Assembly: GCF_021728295.1 (NCBI RefSeq)
Contig: NZ_JAKJXE010000008.1
Location: forward strand, 1 to 64,000
DNA length: 64,000 nucleotides
Direction: 5' to 3'
Origin: Pseudomonas petrae
GTDB taxonomy: Bacteria; Pseudomonadota; Gammaproteobacteria; Pseudomonadales; Pseudomonadaceae
Shown here: positions 55,101 through 64,000 of the stretch, piece by piece
Position numbering within the stretch: the first letter of the stretch is position 1
Layout of the letters: each line of letters opens with the position of its first letter
The notes under the pieces: generated by a model
What the model was told of the DNA's origin: nothing
The model's database searches: none
What the model saw: the letters and a program-made list of their open reading frames with translations, nothing else
Program-made: the position numbers and the translations under genes

Positions 55101-58100
55101 CAGCGAGGTGTCGCCCCAGCAGTCGTTCAGCACGCTGATCGAGTCGGTTCGCCACACCGCCCTGGGCGCGCAACACCATCAGGACCTGCCGTTCGAGCAA
55201 CTCGTCGAAGCCCTCGGCGTGTCGCGCAACCTCAGCCACAACCCGCTGTGCCAGGTGAAATTCACCCAGCAGTTCCCGCTGCCGCAGAACGTCGACATGG
55301 CTGGCGTGCGCATGGACGTCAGCCAGCTCGACGACTACTCCGCGCACTTCGATTTAGGCCTGGACATCACTGACGACGCCGACGGCATTCAGGCGGTGTT
55401 CACCTACGCTTGCGACTTGTTCGATGAACCGCGCATCGCCGGTCTTGCCGGTGACCTGCTGCGGATCTGCGCGCAAGTGGTGGCGCAACCTCAGGTGCGT
55501 CTGGCTGATCTGCAGATCGGCGCCGAGCCTTCCTGCCTCGCTGCCGAAACTGTGACCTTCCCGGCCACCGATGTGCTGAGCCTGTGGGATGCCAGTGTCA
55601 GTGCACAGCCGAATCGCCTGGCCCTGCAAGACGAACAGCGCATCGCCTGCTTTGCCGAAGTCGATGCCCAGGCCAATCAGCTGGCGCAGCACCTGCGTCA
55701 GGCCGGTGTGGGCGTGGAAAGCCGCGTAGGGATTCTGCTGGAGCGCTCGCTGGAGTTCGTCGTTGGCCTGCTGGCGGTGCTCAAAAGTGGCGCCGCATTT
55801 GTGCCGATGGACCCGAAATGGCCGGCCGAGCGTCAGGCGTTTGTGCTGGCGGACAGTGGCGCAAGCGTGTTGATCAGCGACGTGGCGGCGCCGGGTGACT
55901 TCCATGGCAACCTCATCAGGGTGGCGCCCGATGCCCCGTGGCGTTTATTGCCGGCGCACGCCTTGGATCTGCAACCCCACGCCGATCAGGCCGCCTACCT
56001 GATCTACACCTCCGGCACCAGCGGCACGCCGAAAGGGGTGGTCATCAGTCACGGCGCGCTGGCCGATTACGTCCAGGCCTTGCTGCCCCGTCTTGATCTG
56101 GCGCCCGAGGCGAGCATGGCGATGGTTTCCACCGTCGGCGCCGACCTGGGCCACACCGTGCTGTTCGGCGCGCTGTGCTCGGCGCGTTCGTTGCACCTGA
56201 TCAGCCCCGACCGCACCAACGACGCCGACCGCTTCGCCGCGTACATGGCCGAGCACAGGGTGGGCGTGCTGAAGATCGTGCCGACCCATTTGAACGGCCT
56301 GTTGCAGGCGACGAATGCCGCCGATGTGCTGCCCGAACACGCGCTGATCCTTGGCGGCGATACGCTGCCGTGGGAGCTGGTGGCGCAGGTCAAACGCCTG
56401 AAGCCCGGCTGCCGGGTCATCAACCACTACGGCCCGACCGAAACCACCGTTGGCGTGCTGAGTAATGAGGTGTTTGAAGAGTCGGTGGGCGACAGCGTGC
56501 CCGTCGGCCGTCCGCTGCCCAACGCCGTGGCGCTTATTCTCAACGACCAGCTGCAACCGGTGGTGCAGGGCGACATCGGCGAGCTGTACATCGGCGGGCC
56601 GGGGCTGGCGCGCGGGTATCACCAGCGTCCGGCGATGACCGCTGCGGCGTTCATTCCTGACCCAAGCGGCAGCGGTGCGCGGCTTTACCGCAGCGGTGAC
56701 CGCGCGCGCTTGCTGGCCAACGGGCAGATTCAGTTCCTGGGTCGTGCCGACGATCAGGTCAAGGTGCGCGGCTACCGCGTCGCCCTGGGTGAAATCGCCC
56801 AGCGCCTGCGTCAGCTCGACGGCCTGCGCGACGCCCATGTGCGCGTCGATGATCGCGGTCAGTTGATCGCCTATGCGCTGCTCGATGCTAAAGTCGACAG
56901 CGGCGCGAAGGTGGACGGCGAGGCGCTGCGCACGCAACTGGCGCAAAGCCTGCCGGACTACATGGTGCCGAGCCACATCCTGACCCTCGACGCTTTCCCG
57001 CTCACCGCCAACGGCAAGCTCGACGCCAGCGCGCTGCCGACGCCGACCCTGGCGTCCGACGATTTCGAAGCGCCCCGTGAAGGGGTCGAGACCGCACTCG
57101 CCGCGCTATGGCAAGCGGCGCTGAACGTCGAGGCGGTGGGCCGTCACGATAACTTCTTCACCCTCGGCGGCGACTCGATTCTCAGCCTGCAGATCATCGC
57201 CCGTGCTCGCCGTCAGGGCATTCGCCTGACGCCCAAGCAGTTGTTCGAAAAACAGACCATTGCCGAACTCGCCCAGGTCGCCACGGTGGCCGAGGCCAAG
57301 CCTGCTGCCGCGTCAGTCCCGGTAGCCGTCGTACCTAGCGAGTTTGCCCTGACGCCGATTCAGGCACGCTTCTTCAGCCTGCCGGTCGCCCAGCGTCAGC
57401 ACTGGAACCAGTCGCTGCTGCTCGACGTGCCCGAAGCGCTGGACGCCGCGCTGTTGCAGCAGGCCCTCGCCGCCGTGCTGGCCCTCCACGACAGCCTGCG
57501 CCTGAGTTTCCATCAGAACGACGAAGGCCAGTGGCAGCAGCGTTACCGCGACAGCGAAAGTGCCGAGCGCGTGCTGTGGACCTGTGAACTGAGCCGCGTA
57601 GACGACCTCGATTCACTCAACGACGAAGCCCAGCGCAGCCTGAACATCGACACCGGTCCGCTGTTGCGTGTGGTCCATGCGCGCCTGCCGTCGGGTGAAG
57701 CGAGGCTGTTGCTGGCGATCCATCACCTGGCCGTGGACGGCGTGTCGTGGCGGGTGCTGCTGGAAGATCTGCAACTCGCCTACAAACAACTGGCCGCCGG
57801 GAACAACGTAACCCTGGCCGACAAAACCGCCAGCTTCCAGGCCTGGTCGCAGTCGTTGAGCACCCTGGCGCGCAGCCCTGAGCTGCAACAACAACTGCCG
57901 TACTGGCAAGGGCTGAACGCCGCCGACGCCATGTTGCCGGGCGATGCCTCGGTTGAAAGCCTTGTCGGCGACAGCGAAACCCTGCACCTGACCCTCGACG
58001 CGTCCGCCACCCGCCGCCTGCTCAGCGACGCCCCGGCGGCGTACCGCACGCGCATCGATGACCTGCTGCTGGCGGCGCTGTCCCAGGCGCTGTGGCAGTG

Positions 58101-61100
58101 GAGCGGTCGTCGTCGCCACGTCATCAGCCTCGAAGGCCATGGCCGCGAGGACGCCACCGGCGCCCTGGACCTGAGCCGCAGCGTCGGCTGGTTTACCAGC
58201 CTGTACCCGCTGGCGCTGGACGCCGCGGATGACGGGGTCGCCACCCTCAAGGCAGTCAAGGAAACCGTGCGCGCCGTGCCGGAAAAAGGCCTTGGCTATG
58301 GCGTGCTGAAGTACATCGCCAAGGCCGATTTGCCGGAGCTGATCGGCCAGGGCGTGACCTTTAACTACCTCGGCCGTTTCGACGACAGCGAGGGCGCGCT
58401 GTTCTCCCTGTCGAGCCGCACGCCGGGCCATCTGCGCGACCCCCAAGGGCCGCTGGTCAATGCCCTGGCGGTTGACGGTCAGGTGCGCGACGGCCAGTTG
58501 CAACTGGACTGGACCTTCAGTCGCGAGCGTTATAGCCGCGACAGCATCGAGCAACTGGTGGCGCTGTATGAAGCGCAGTTGCTGCAGCTGATCGCCCATT
58601 GCAGCGATGAAACTCACGCAGGCCTGACGCCGTCGGACTTCCCGCTGGCCGGCCTCAATCAGGCCCAACTCGACGCCCTCGGCATTCCTGCGCGGGAGAT
58701 CGAAGACATCCTGCCGCTGGCGCCGATGCAGCAGGGGATTTTGCTGCACAGCCTGCTGGAGCAGGGCAACGGCATTTACCTGATGCAGGACCAGTACGAC
58801 GTCGGCAGCCACGTGGATTTCGAGGCGTTCAAGTTCGCCTGGCAGCAAGTCGTGCAGCGCCACCCGGCCTTGCGCACTGCGTTTCATGGTCTGGAAAGCG
58901 GCGTGCAGCGGCAGGTGGTGATGCGCCGCGTGCCGTCGCCGGTGCAACTGATCGACCTCAGCCATCTGTCCCGCGACGCCGCCGAGGCCGAGCTTGATGA
59001 TTTGCTGAAAAGCGAGCGCGAGCAGGGCTTTGATTTTGCCCGGGCGCCCTTGCTGCGCCTGCGCCTGATCAAGTTCGGCGAGTCCGATTTCCGCATCGTC
59101 CAGAGCCACCACCACGCCTTGATCGACGCCTGGTGCCGGGGCCTGATGCTCACTGAGTTCTTCGCCCATTACCGCGCCTTCCTTGACGGGCGTCAGGTCA
59201 GCCTGCCGCCGGCGCGGCCGTATCGCGACTTCCTCGCCTGGCTCGCCGAGCAGAACGAAGCGGTGAGCCGCGATTACTGGCGCAACGCGCTGGCGGGGTT
59301 CACTGACGTCACGCCGCTGCCGTATCGCCACAGTCCGCAGCGCAACCGGCAGGGCGAAGCGCACATGCGCGACGTGACCCTGGCGCTGGGCACCGAGCAG
59401 ACCGCCAAGCTGGCCGAGCAAGCGCGTCAGCATCGCCTGACGGCGAACACCTTCGTGCAGGCCGCGTGGGCCTTGTTGCTGATGCGCCATGCCGACCGCG
59501 ACGAAGTGCTGTTCGGCGTGACCGTGGCCGGTCGCCCGACCGAGCTGGAAGGCATCGAAGGCGCGCTGGGGCTGTTCATCAACACCTTGCCGCTGCGCAT
59601 CCGCCGGCCCGGTATCGGCGCCTCGGCGCTGGAGCTGCTCAACGCCTTGCAGGGGCAGAACGCCGACATGCGTCAGCACGAACACCTGTCCCTAGCCGAC
59701 ATTCAGTTGCTCGCCGACACCCCGCGCGGTCAGCCGCTGTTCGACAGCCTGTTTGTCTTTGAGAACGTTCCGTTGGGCGCCGAGGTGCAGCAGGCCGTGA
59801 ACGAATACCGCATCAAGCCGCTGGCCAACCGCACCCACACCAACTACCCGTTGACCGTGGTACTGCTGCCGGGCGAATCCCTGCAATTGCAGCTGACCTA
59901 CGACACCCGGCATTTCAACGACGCCGATATGGGTGCGCTGGTCAGCCACTTCCGCCGCCTGCTGACGCAGCTGATCGACAACCCCGAACAAACGCTGAGT
60001 CAGTTGCAGATTCTTGAGCACAACGAGCGCGAACAGTTGCTGGCTCAAGGTCTCGGCCCGGTGAAACAGCATTGGTACGACATCAGCTACCTGGAGCGTT
60101 TCGAAGCGCGGGTGCTGGCCCATCCAGCCCAGGAAGTAGCGCGCTGTCAGGGCCAGAGCCTGAGCTACCGCGAACTCAATCGTCAGGCCAACCGCATCGG
60201 TCACGGCCTGATCGCGGCTGGCGTACAGGGCGACGACGTGGTGGCGCTGTTCGCACCGCGCGGCCTGCCGTTGTTGAGCATGATCGTCGGTGCGTTCAAG
60301 GCCGGTGCGGCGTATCTGGCGCTGGATGATCGCCATCCGGCCGGGCGCAGCGCGCGCATGTTGGTGAGCAGCGCCGCGCCAGTGTTGCTGACGCCGCGGG
60401 AGTGTCTGCCCCAGGTCGAGGCGATTGTTGCCCTGGCCGAACGCAAGCCCCGCGTGCTGGTGCTTGAGGACATGCTGACTGGCGCCGATCAGTCCGCCGA
60501 CGAGAACCCGGGCCGCTACGCGACGGCCGAGCAACTGGCCTACGTCATCTACACCTCCGGTTCCACCGGCGAGCCGAAAGGGGTGATGGTCAATCAGCGC
60601 GGCATGCTCAACAACCAGATGTCCAAGCTGCCGTACCTGCGTCTGGGCGAGGGCGATGTGATTGCCCAGACCGCCGCCACCGGCTTCGACATTTCCGTGT
60701 GGCAATTCCTCACCGCGCCGCTGTTTGGCGGGCGCGTGGAGATTCTGCCGGACGCCGTGGTGCAGGACCCGCAACGCCTGCTGGAGGAAGTCGCGGCCAA
60801 TCAGGTCAGCGTGCTGGAATGCGTGCCGGCGGTGATCGACGCCATGCTCGCGGTCGCGCCCCAGCGGCTCGATGCCTTGCGCTGGCTGCTGCCGACCGGG
60901 GAAGCGCTGACCACCGACCTCGCCGCGCGCTGGTTTGCGCGCTACCCCGAGGTGCCGCTGGTCAATGCCTACGGTCCGGCTGAGTGTGCCGACGATGTCG
61001 CGTTGCACACCTTGACCGCAGCGCCAGCACTCAACGCCAACATGCCGATTGGCCGGCCCACCGACAACAACTGCCTGTACGTGCTGGATTCCAACCTGCA

Positions 61101-61914
61101 ACTGGCCGCGCCGGGTGTGGTGGGCGAGCTGTACATCGGCGGTGTCGGTGTGGGCCGTGGCTATGCCGCGCGGCCTGGCTTGACTGCCGAGCGCTTCCTG
61201 CCGGATCCGTTTGGCGAGGCCGGTGCGCGGCTGTATCGCAGCGGCGACCTGGCCCGCTGGAACGCCGACGGCGCGCTGGAATACGTCGGCCGTGCGGACT
61301 TCCAGGTGAAGATCCGCGGCCAGCGCATCGAGCTGGGCGAAATCGAAAACCTGCTGCTGGCCCAGGCCTCGGTGCATGACGCCGTGGTCAGCGCGCAACC
61401 GACGCCCCACGGTCCGCAACTGGTGGCGTATGTGGTTGCCGAGGCGCAGCAGGCGCTTTCCAGTGACGTGCTGAAAACCGCACTGGCGCAAACCCTGCCG
61501 GGGTTCATGGTGCCGGCGCACATCGTCGTGCTGGCACAGATGCCGCGCAACGCCAACGGCAAGCTCGACCGCAAGGCGCTGCCGGCGCCGAGCCTGGAAG
61601 AACGCGTGTTCGAAGCGCCCGAAGGCGAGCGTGAGGAAGTCCTTGCTGAGCTGTGGCAGAGCCTGCTGAAGGTTGAGCAGGTCGGTCGTCACGACAACTT
61701 CTTTGAATTGGGTGGCCATTCGTTGCTGGCAACGCGGCTGCTGTCGCGCATTCGCGAGCGCCTCGGGGTGAGCATCCCGCTGGCCCAGGCCTTCGAAGCC
61801 ACCACCGTCGCCGCCCAGGCGGCGCTGATCGACACCTTGCAGGGGCAGACCCTGACACTCGACCGGCTCGATGCCCTGGACGCGTTAATGAATGAGCTGG
61901 AGGAAAGCAACTGA
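52144..61914 (+). CDS. NRPS 1: FAAL-T-C-A-T-E-C-A-T siderophore synthetase
   Basis: 3256 residues. Domains (residues approximate): fatty-acyl-AMP ligase 10-570; carrier T0 (S626 in GGDS); condensation C1 (HHIIADG, 823-829); adenylation A1 (YTSGTSG at 1288); carrier T1 (S1678); epimerase E (HHLAVDG at 1860, FNYLGRFD); condensation C2 (HHALIDA, D2328); adenylation A2 (YTSGSTG); carrier T2 (S3193). A1 code residues D1334 L1335 T1338 K1377 I1402 G1404 H1428 V1436 G1437 K1625 give DLTKIGHVGK, the Asp code. A2 gives DIWELTADDK (D2849 to K3140), which I recall for 2,4-diaminobutyrate. Expected product: acyl-D-Asp-Dab. It differs from PvdL. ATG 52144 follows GGTGA; the TTG at 52120 is less likely. 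Confidence 0.9.
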   Translation: MKSIRDQAAHFPELVGFYAQTQPDRIALRHIVHEDQPPLLTTYAQLDAKARSIAACLQQHLGVQGGERCVLILPTGANYAAAFLGCLYARVIAVPAFAPEYNRQTHLDRLTGILHDAAPQMVLGRREDLEKFQHLLQPFMPAGGRFAAVEEITDGHAGFQAPLIDTASLAFLQYTSGSTSAPKGVMVSHDNLMANEVAMARHFVSDSGVESWVSWLPLYHDMGLMCGLLLPLYYGGTLTLMSPNYFLGRPARWLEAMSQYGGTFSGGPDFAYRLCVERIKPAAVKGLVLDNWSLAFSGSEPIRIATLDAFSEHFAPAGFNRRALTPSYGLAEATLYVSAAERDRPFGIKHFDGSQLAAGDAAEAVFANQNAKSRLPGCGWCRPDHDLRIVDPATLQPLASGHVGEVWIAGPSVAQGYWQKAEATAQTFVEEDGKRWLRSGDLGIARDNELFITGRLKDLIILNGQNLYPQDIEQALEKSVELLRRGRIAAFPVTDEQGVEGVGLALEISRNVRRLMKPPMICEAVRDAMSELFLVAPKVIVLLEPGALPRTTSGKLQRSACRSGWQNGSLDSFAIWQDGRLLDADSADVSVEASPLLPEVLAAWQEVLGKSDLNADDQFFARGGDSVGVVQVLSRLNSELGLKLEPAHLFEHPTLGAFNAHVAAHVSAHVATPGRRAERPAGVPRISRDTDPEQSFAQQRLWFLAQLEPDSSAYHLCGQLSLTGALDDAALQRSLDDLAARHESLRTTFAIDANEKLVQRIHAPAPVLIERHYLSEDTDPQEALSELARAAVEQPMDLQNGPLWRVLNVRLAADRQQLVLVLHHIIADGWSVQVMLKEFAALYSAHATGIERALSPLPIQYADFAAWQRARLAGGEGQRQLAYWRGQLGDAQTVLNLPADRPRPAQQSHRGARYAIALDSALSQGLRELASRHGATLFMVMLAAYKTLLQRYSSQTDLRVGVPVAGRTCTESEGLIGLFVNTLVLRSEVSPQQSFSTLIESVRHTALGAQHHQDLPFEQLVEALGVSRNLSHNPLCQVKFTQQFPLPQNVDMAGVRMDVSQLDDYSAHFDLGLDITDDADGIQAVFTYACDLFDEPRIAGLAGDLLRICAQVVAQPQVRLADLQIGAEPSCLAAETVTFPATDVLSLWDASVSAQPNRLALQDEQRIACFAEVDAQANQLAQHLRQAGVGVESRVGILLERSLEFVVGLLAVLKSGAAFVPMDPKWPAERQAFVLADSGASVLISDVAAPGDFHGNLIRVAPDAPWRLLPAHALDLQPHADQAAYLIYTSGTSGTPKGVVISHGALADYVQALLPRLDLAPEASMAMVSTVGADLGHTVLFGALCSARSLHLISPDRTNDADRFAAYMAEHRVGVLKIVPTHLNGLLQATNAADVLPEHALILGGDTLPWELVAQVKRLKPGCRVINHYGPTETTVGVLSNEVFEESVGDSVPVGRPLPNAVALILNDQLQPVVQGDIGELYIGGPGLARGYHQRPAMTAAAFIPDPSGSGARLYRSGDRARLLANGQIQFLGRADDQVKVRGYRVALGEIAQRLRQLDGLRDAHVRVDDRGQLIAYALLDAKVDSGAKVDGEALRTQLAQSLPDYMVPSHILTLDAFPLTANGKLDASALPTPTLASDDFEAPREGVETALAALWQAALNVEAVGRHDNFFTLGGDSILSLQIIARARRQGIRLTPKQLFEKQTIAELAQVATVAEAKPAAASVPVAVVPSEFALTPIQARFFSLPVAQRQHWNQSLLLDVPEALDAALLQQALAAVLALHDSLRLSFHQNDEGQWQQRYRDSESAERVLWTCELSRVDDLDSLNDEAQRSLNIDTGPLLRVVHARLPSGEARLLLAIHHLAVDGVSWRVLLEDLQLAYKQLAAGNNVTLADKTASFQAWSQSLSTLARSPELQQQLPYWQGLNAADAMLPGDASVESLVGDSETLHLTLDASATRRLLSDAPAAYRTRIDDLLLAALSQALWQWSGRRRHVISLEGHGREDATGALDLSRSVGWFTSLYPLALDAADDGVATLKAVKETVRAVPEKGLGYGVLKYIAKADLPELIGQGVTFNYLGRFDDSEGALFSLSSRTPGHLRDPQGPLVNALAVDGQVRDGQLQLDWTFSRERYSRDSIEQLVALYEAQLLQLIAHCSDETHAGLTPSDFPLAGLNQAQLDALGIPAREIEDILPLAPMQQGILLHSLLEQGNGIYLMQDQYDVGSHVDFEAFKFAWQQVVQRHPALRTAFHGLESGVQRQVVMRRVPSPVQLIDLSHLSRDAAEAELDDLLKSEREQGFDFARAPLLRLRLIKFGESDFRIVQSHHHALIDAWCRGLMLTEFFAHYRAFLDGRQVSLPPARPYRDFLAWLAEQNEAVSRDYWRNALAGFTDVTPLPYRHSPQRNRQGEAHMRDVTLALGTEQTAKLAEQARQHRLTANTFVQAAWALLLMRHADRDEVLFGVTVAGRPTELEGIEGALGLFINTLPLRIRRPGIGASALELLNALQGQNADMRQHEHLSLADIQLLADTPRGQPLFDSLFVFENVPLGAEVQQAVNEYRIKPLANRTHTNYPLTVVLLPGESLQLQLTYDTRHFNDADMGALVSHFRRLLTQLIDNPEQTLSQLQILEHNEREQLLAQGLGPVKQHWYDISYLERFEARVLAHPAQEVARCQGQSLSYRELNRQANRIGHGLIAAGVQGDDVVALFAPRGLPLLSMIVGAFKAGAAYLALDDRHPAGRSARMLVSSAAPVLLTPRECLPQVEAIVALAERKPRVLVLEDMLTGADQSADENPGRYATAEQLAYVIYTSGSTGEPKGVMVNQRGMLNNQMSKLPYLRLGEGDVIAQTAATGFDISVWQFLTAPLFGGRVEILPDAVVQDPQRLLEEVAANQVSVLECVPAVIDAMLAVAPQRLDALRWLLPTGEALTTDLAARWFARYPEVPLVNAYGPAECADDVALHTLTAAPALNANMPIGRPTDNNCLYVLDSNLQLAAPGVVGELYIGGVGVGRGYAARPGLTAERFLPDPFGEAGARLYRSGDLARWNADGALEYVGRADFQVKIRGQRIELGEIENLLLAQASVHDAVVSAQPTPHGPQLVAYVVAEAQQALSSDVLKTALAQTLPGFMVPAHIVVLAQMPRNANGKLDRKALPAPSLEERVFEAPEGEREEVLAELWQSLLKVEQVGRHDNFFELGGHSLLATRLLSRIRERLGVSIPLAQAFEATTVAAQAALIDTLQGQTLTLDRLDALDALMNELEESN

Positions 61915-64000
61915 TGTCGCAACCGAGCATGACTTCACAGAGCAAGCTGCTGGCCCTGGCCACGCGTTTCCTCAGCCTTGGCAGCGCTCAGCGTCGGGTG
62001 TTTTTGAACAAGCTGCGTGAGCAGGGCCTGGATGCGTCGTCGCTGCCGGTGCCGCCGGGTGTAGCGGGCGAGCGCAGCCCGGCGTCGTTTTCCCAGCAGC
62101 GTCTGTGGTTTCTCGAACAACTGGAACCGGGCAGCAGCACCTATCACCTGCCGGGTGCCTTGCGCCTGAAGGGCGAGCTGAATGTTGGGGCCGTGCGAAC
62201 GGCGTTCGAGCGCGTGGCCGAGCGTCATGCCAGCCTGCGCACGGTGTTCGCCACCGCTGAAGACGGCACGCCGGAGCAGGTGATTCAACCTGATCAATCG
62301 TTGCCATTCGAGCGTCTGCGCGCAGACGACGAAGGCGAGGTGCAGGCACTGGCCGAGGCCTTCGCCCGACGCCCGTTCGACTTGGCCCAGGGCCCGCTGT
62401 GGCGCGTGGCGTTGATCGAAGGCGGCTCGGATGAGCACGTGCTGCTGGTCTGTCTGCACCACATCATCGCCGACGGTTGGTCGATTCAAGTGCTGCTGCT
62501 GGACTTCGTCGAGGCCTACCGCGCTGCCATTCAAAACGATAATGACTCACTGCCACCGCTGCCTCTGAGCTACGCCGATGTCGCCCTGTGGCAGCGCGCC
62601 TGCCTGGACGCGGGCGAGGGTGATCGGCAACTCGCCTACTGGCAGCAACAATTGGACGACGAGCCGCCGGTGCTGGAATTGCCGGCGGACCGTCCGCGCC
62701 CGGCGCGCCAGAGTTTCCGTGGCGCGCGCCTGCCGTTCAGCTTCGACGCGGCGCTGTCCGGCCGTATGCGCGAACTGGCCCGGCAGCGCGGCGTGACGCT
62801 GTTCACCGTCCTGCTCGCGGCCTATCAAGTGCTGTTGCAGCGGATGAGCGGGCAGACCGATCTGCGCATTGGCGTACCCATTGCCGGGCGTCAGCGCGCC
62901 GAAACCGAGGGCCTGATCGGCTTCTTCGTCAATACCCAGATTCTGCGCGGCGATGTACAGGCCGACGCCAGCTTCAACCAGATCATCGATGGCGTTCGCC
63001 TGGCCTCCCACGGTGCCCAGGCCCATCAGGACCTGCCGTTCGAACAACTGGTCGATGCCCTGGCGCCGGAACGCAGCCTCAGTCACAACCCGCTGTTTCA
63101 GGTGCTCTACAACCATCAGCAACGCCAGGACGAAGCGCTGCAATTGATGCCCGGCCTCAACGCGACACTGATGCCGCTGGACAACGGCAGCGCGCAGTTC
63201 GACCTGGCGCTGCACACCTGGGAAAACGCGGCGGGTGAACTGGCGGGCAACTGGAACTACACGACCGACCTGTTTGATCACGGCAGCATCGAGCGCCTGC
63301 ATGGGCGGTTTGAACAGCTGTTTGCCGAGCTGCTGGAGCGGCCGGACATTGCGATTGGTGATTTTGAATTGCTGGATGTTGAGGACCGTGCGCAGTTGGC
63401 GTTGGTCAATGACTCGGCGCGGGATTGGGGTTCCGAACCCTTTGTTCATCGCCACTTTGAGCGTCTGGCGCAGGTGCATCCCGAGCGGGAAGCTGTGCGC
63501 TTTGGCGATGCGGTGTTGAGTTATCGGGAACTGGATCAGCGGGCCAATCAACTGGCCCATTACCTGCAAAAGCAAGGTGTTGGCCGCGAGTCGCTGGTGG
63601 GCGTGGCGGCGTTGCGTTCGGTGGAAATGGTTGTTGCGCTGTATTCCGTGCTGAAAGCGGGTGCTGCGTATGTGCCGCTGGACCCTGAATATCCGGCTGA
63701 TCGCCTGCGCTACATGCTCGAAGACGCCGGGATTGGCTTGCTGCTGAGCCACGATGCAGTGATCAATGACCTGCCGTCCGCCGAAGGCCTGCGGGTGGTG
63801 AATCTGGATCATCTGGCGCTGGCGGATTACCCCGTCACGGCGCCATTGGTTGATCTGCACCCTGAGCAACTGGCCTACATGATTTACACCTCCGGTTCGA
63901 CCGGCAAACCCAAAGGCGCCGGCAACACCCACGCGGCGCTGTTCAACCGTCTGGCGTGGATGCAGGACGCTTACACCCTAGACGCCTCGGACGCCGTGCT
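61914..64000 (+). CDS. NRPS 2 (partial at window end): C-A...
   Basis: The ATG overlaps the stop of the first NRPS (TGATG), so the two are translationally coupled. The 695 visible residues comprise a short N-terminal linker, a condensation domain (FSQQRLWFLEQL, HHIIADGWS, DLPFEQLVDAL) and the start of an adenylation domain (LSYRELDQRANQLAHYL, YTSGSTGKPKGAGNTH). The condensation domain looks like the L-to-L type, consistent with an upstream module lacking an epimerase. The specificity residues of A3 lie beyond the window, so the third residue cannot be predicted. Confidence 0.92.
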   Translation, partial: MSQPSMTSQSKLLALATRFLSLGSAQRRVFLNKLREQGLDASSLPVPPGVAGERSPASFSQQRLWFLEQLEPGSSTYHLPGALRLKGELNVGAVRTAFERVAERHASLRTVFATAEDGTPEQVIQPDQSLPFERLRADDEGEVQALAEAFARRPFDLAQGPLWRVALIEGGSDEHVLLVCLHHIIADGWSIQVLLLDFVEAYRAAIQNDNDSLPPLPLSYADVALWQRACLDAGEGDRQLAYWQQQLDDEPPVLELPADRPRPARQSFRGARLPFSFDAALSGRMRELARQRGVTLFTVLLAAYQVLLQRMSGQTDLRIGVPIAGRQRAETEGLIGFFVNTQILRGDVQADASFNQIIDGVRLASHGAQAHQDLPFEQLVDALAPERSLSHNPLFQVLYNHQQRQDEALQLMPGLNATLMPLDNGSAQFDLALHTWENAAGELAGNWNYTTDLFDHGSIERLHGRFEQLFAELLERPDIAIGDFELLDVEDRAQLALVNDSARDWGSEPFVHRHFERLAQVHPEREAVRFGDAVLSYRELDQRANQLAHYLQKQGVGRESLVGVAALRSVEMVVALYSVLKAGAAYVPLDPEYPADRLRYMLEDAGIGLLLSHDAVINDLPSAEGLRVVNLDHLALADYPVTAPLVDLHPEQLAYMIYTSGSTGKPKGAGNTHAALFNRLAWMQDAYTLDASDAV

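Noticed and set aside
57613..61719. Two long frames on the - strand opposite the NRPS
   Set aside because: Both are antisense shadows of the E-C-A-T part; the + strand has continuous NRPS motifs.
52144..61914. Identification as pvdL
   Set aside because: PvdL also begins with an acyl ligase, but the N-terminal sequence, the Asp code in the first module and the following module order differ from the Glu-Tyr-Dab pattern.
1..64000. CRISPR arrays and insertion sequences
   Set aside because: The repeats found are REP/REPINs and short tandem heptamers; no regularly spaced direct repeats with unique spacers and no transposase genes are visible.

Overview
The window is chromosomal DNA of a fluorescent Pseudomonas, most likely from the P. 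fluorescens complex. The evidence is high GC, Pseudomonas-type REP/REPIN repeats, a mlaA-PilZ-rssB-rssC-tal-dusA block, the long-form glyceraldehyde-3-phosphate dehydrogenase opposite mfd, and xylose and iron-uptake genes of familiar Pseudomonas type. The gene order from about 10 to 39 kb resembles what I recall of the P. aeruginosa PAO1 stretches PA3003-PA2986 and PA2807-PA2795, split by local differences.

Layout. 0-6.3 kb: REP cluster, xthA, an AbrB-type membrane protein with a divergent LysR regulator, a small acidic protein, a nucleoside deoxyribosyltransferase-like protein and a FAN1-type nuclease. 6.3-6.9 kb: a highly structured intergenic repeat. 6.9-17 kb: SWIM/SNF2 helicase, CsiV-family protein and mfd (one leftward run), gap, a composite terminator/REP array and an MHS-type citrate transporter. 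17-22 kb: one very large protein of the dermonecrotic-toxin-like DUF6543 type. 22-29 kb: sthA, a glycerophosphodiesterase, a PilZ protein, lolCDE and a cupredoxin. 29-39 kb: queF, DUF4404, a HAD-like protein lacking its nucleophile, mlaA, PilZ, rssB-rssC, tal and dusA. An AT-rich insert between tal and dusA carries a P-loop ATPase gene broken by one amber codon. 39-47 kb: xylose genes xylFGH, xylA (also broken by one amber codon), xylR and a sugar dehydrogenase. 47-48 kb: a tiny membrane peptide and nudK.

48-64 kb is the most interesting part: a siderophore locus that is not the standard pyoverdine pvdL region. It has a PvdS-like ECF sigma factor behind a Fur box, a PvdE/SyrD-type peptide exporter, a PvdA-type ornithine N5-monooxygenase behind a PvdS-type promoter (TAAAC-N16-CGT) with an adjoining Fur box, and two NRPS genes. 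The first NRPS begins with a fatty-acyl-AMP ligase and reads FAAL-T-C-A-T-E-C-A-T. Read by eye, its adenylation codes predict Asp (epimerised to D) followed by 2,4-diaminobutyrate. The second begins with C-A and runs off the window. Together they predict an acylated peptide siderophore made on demand under iron starvation, probably carrying hydroxyornithine and an aspartate-derived ligand.

All assignments come from reading the sequence and from memory of protein families. No database search was run.
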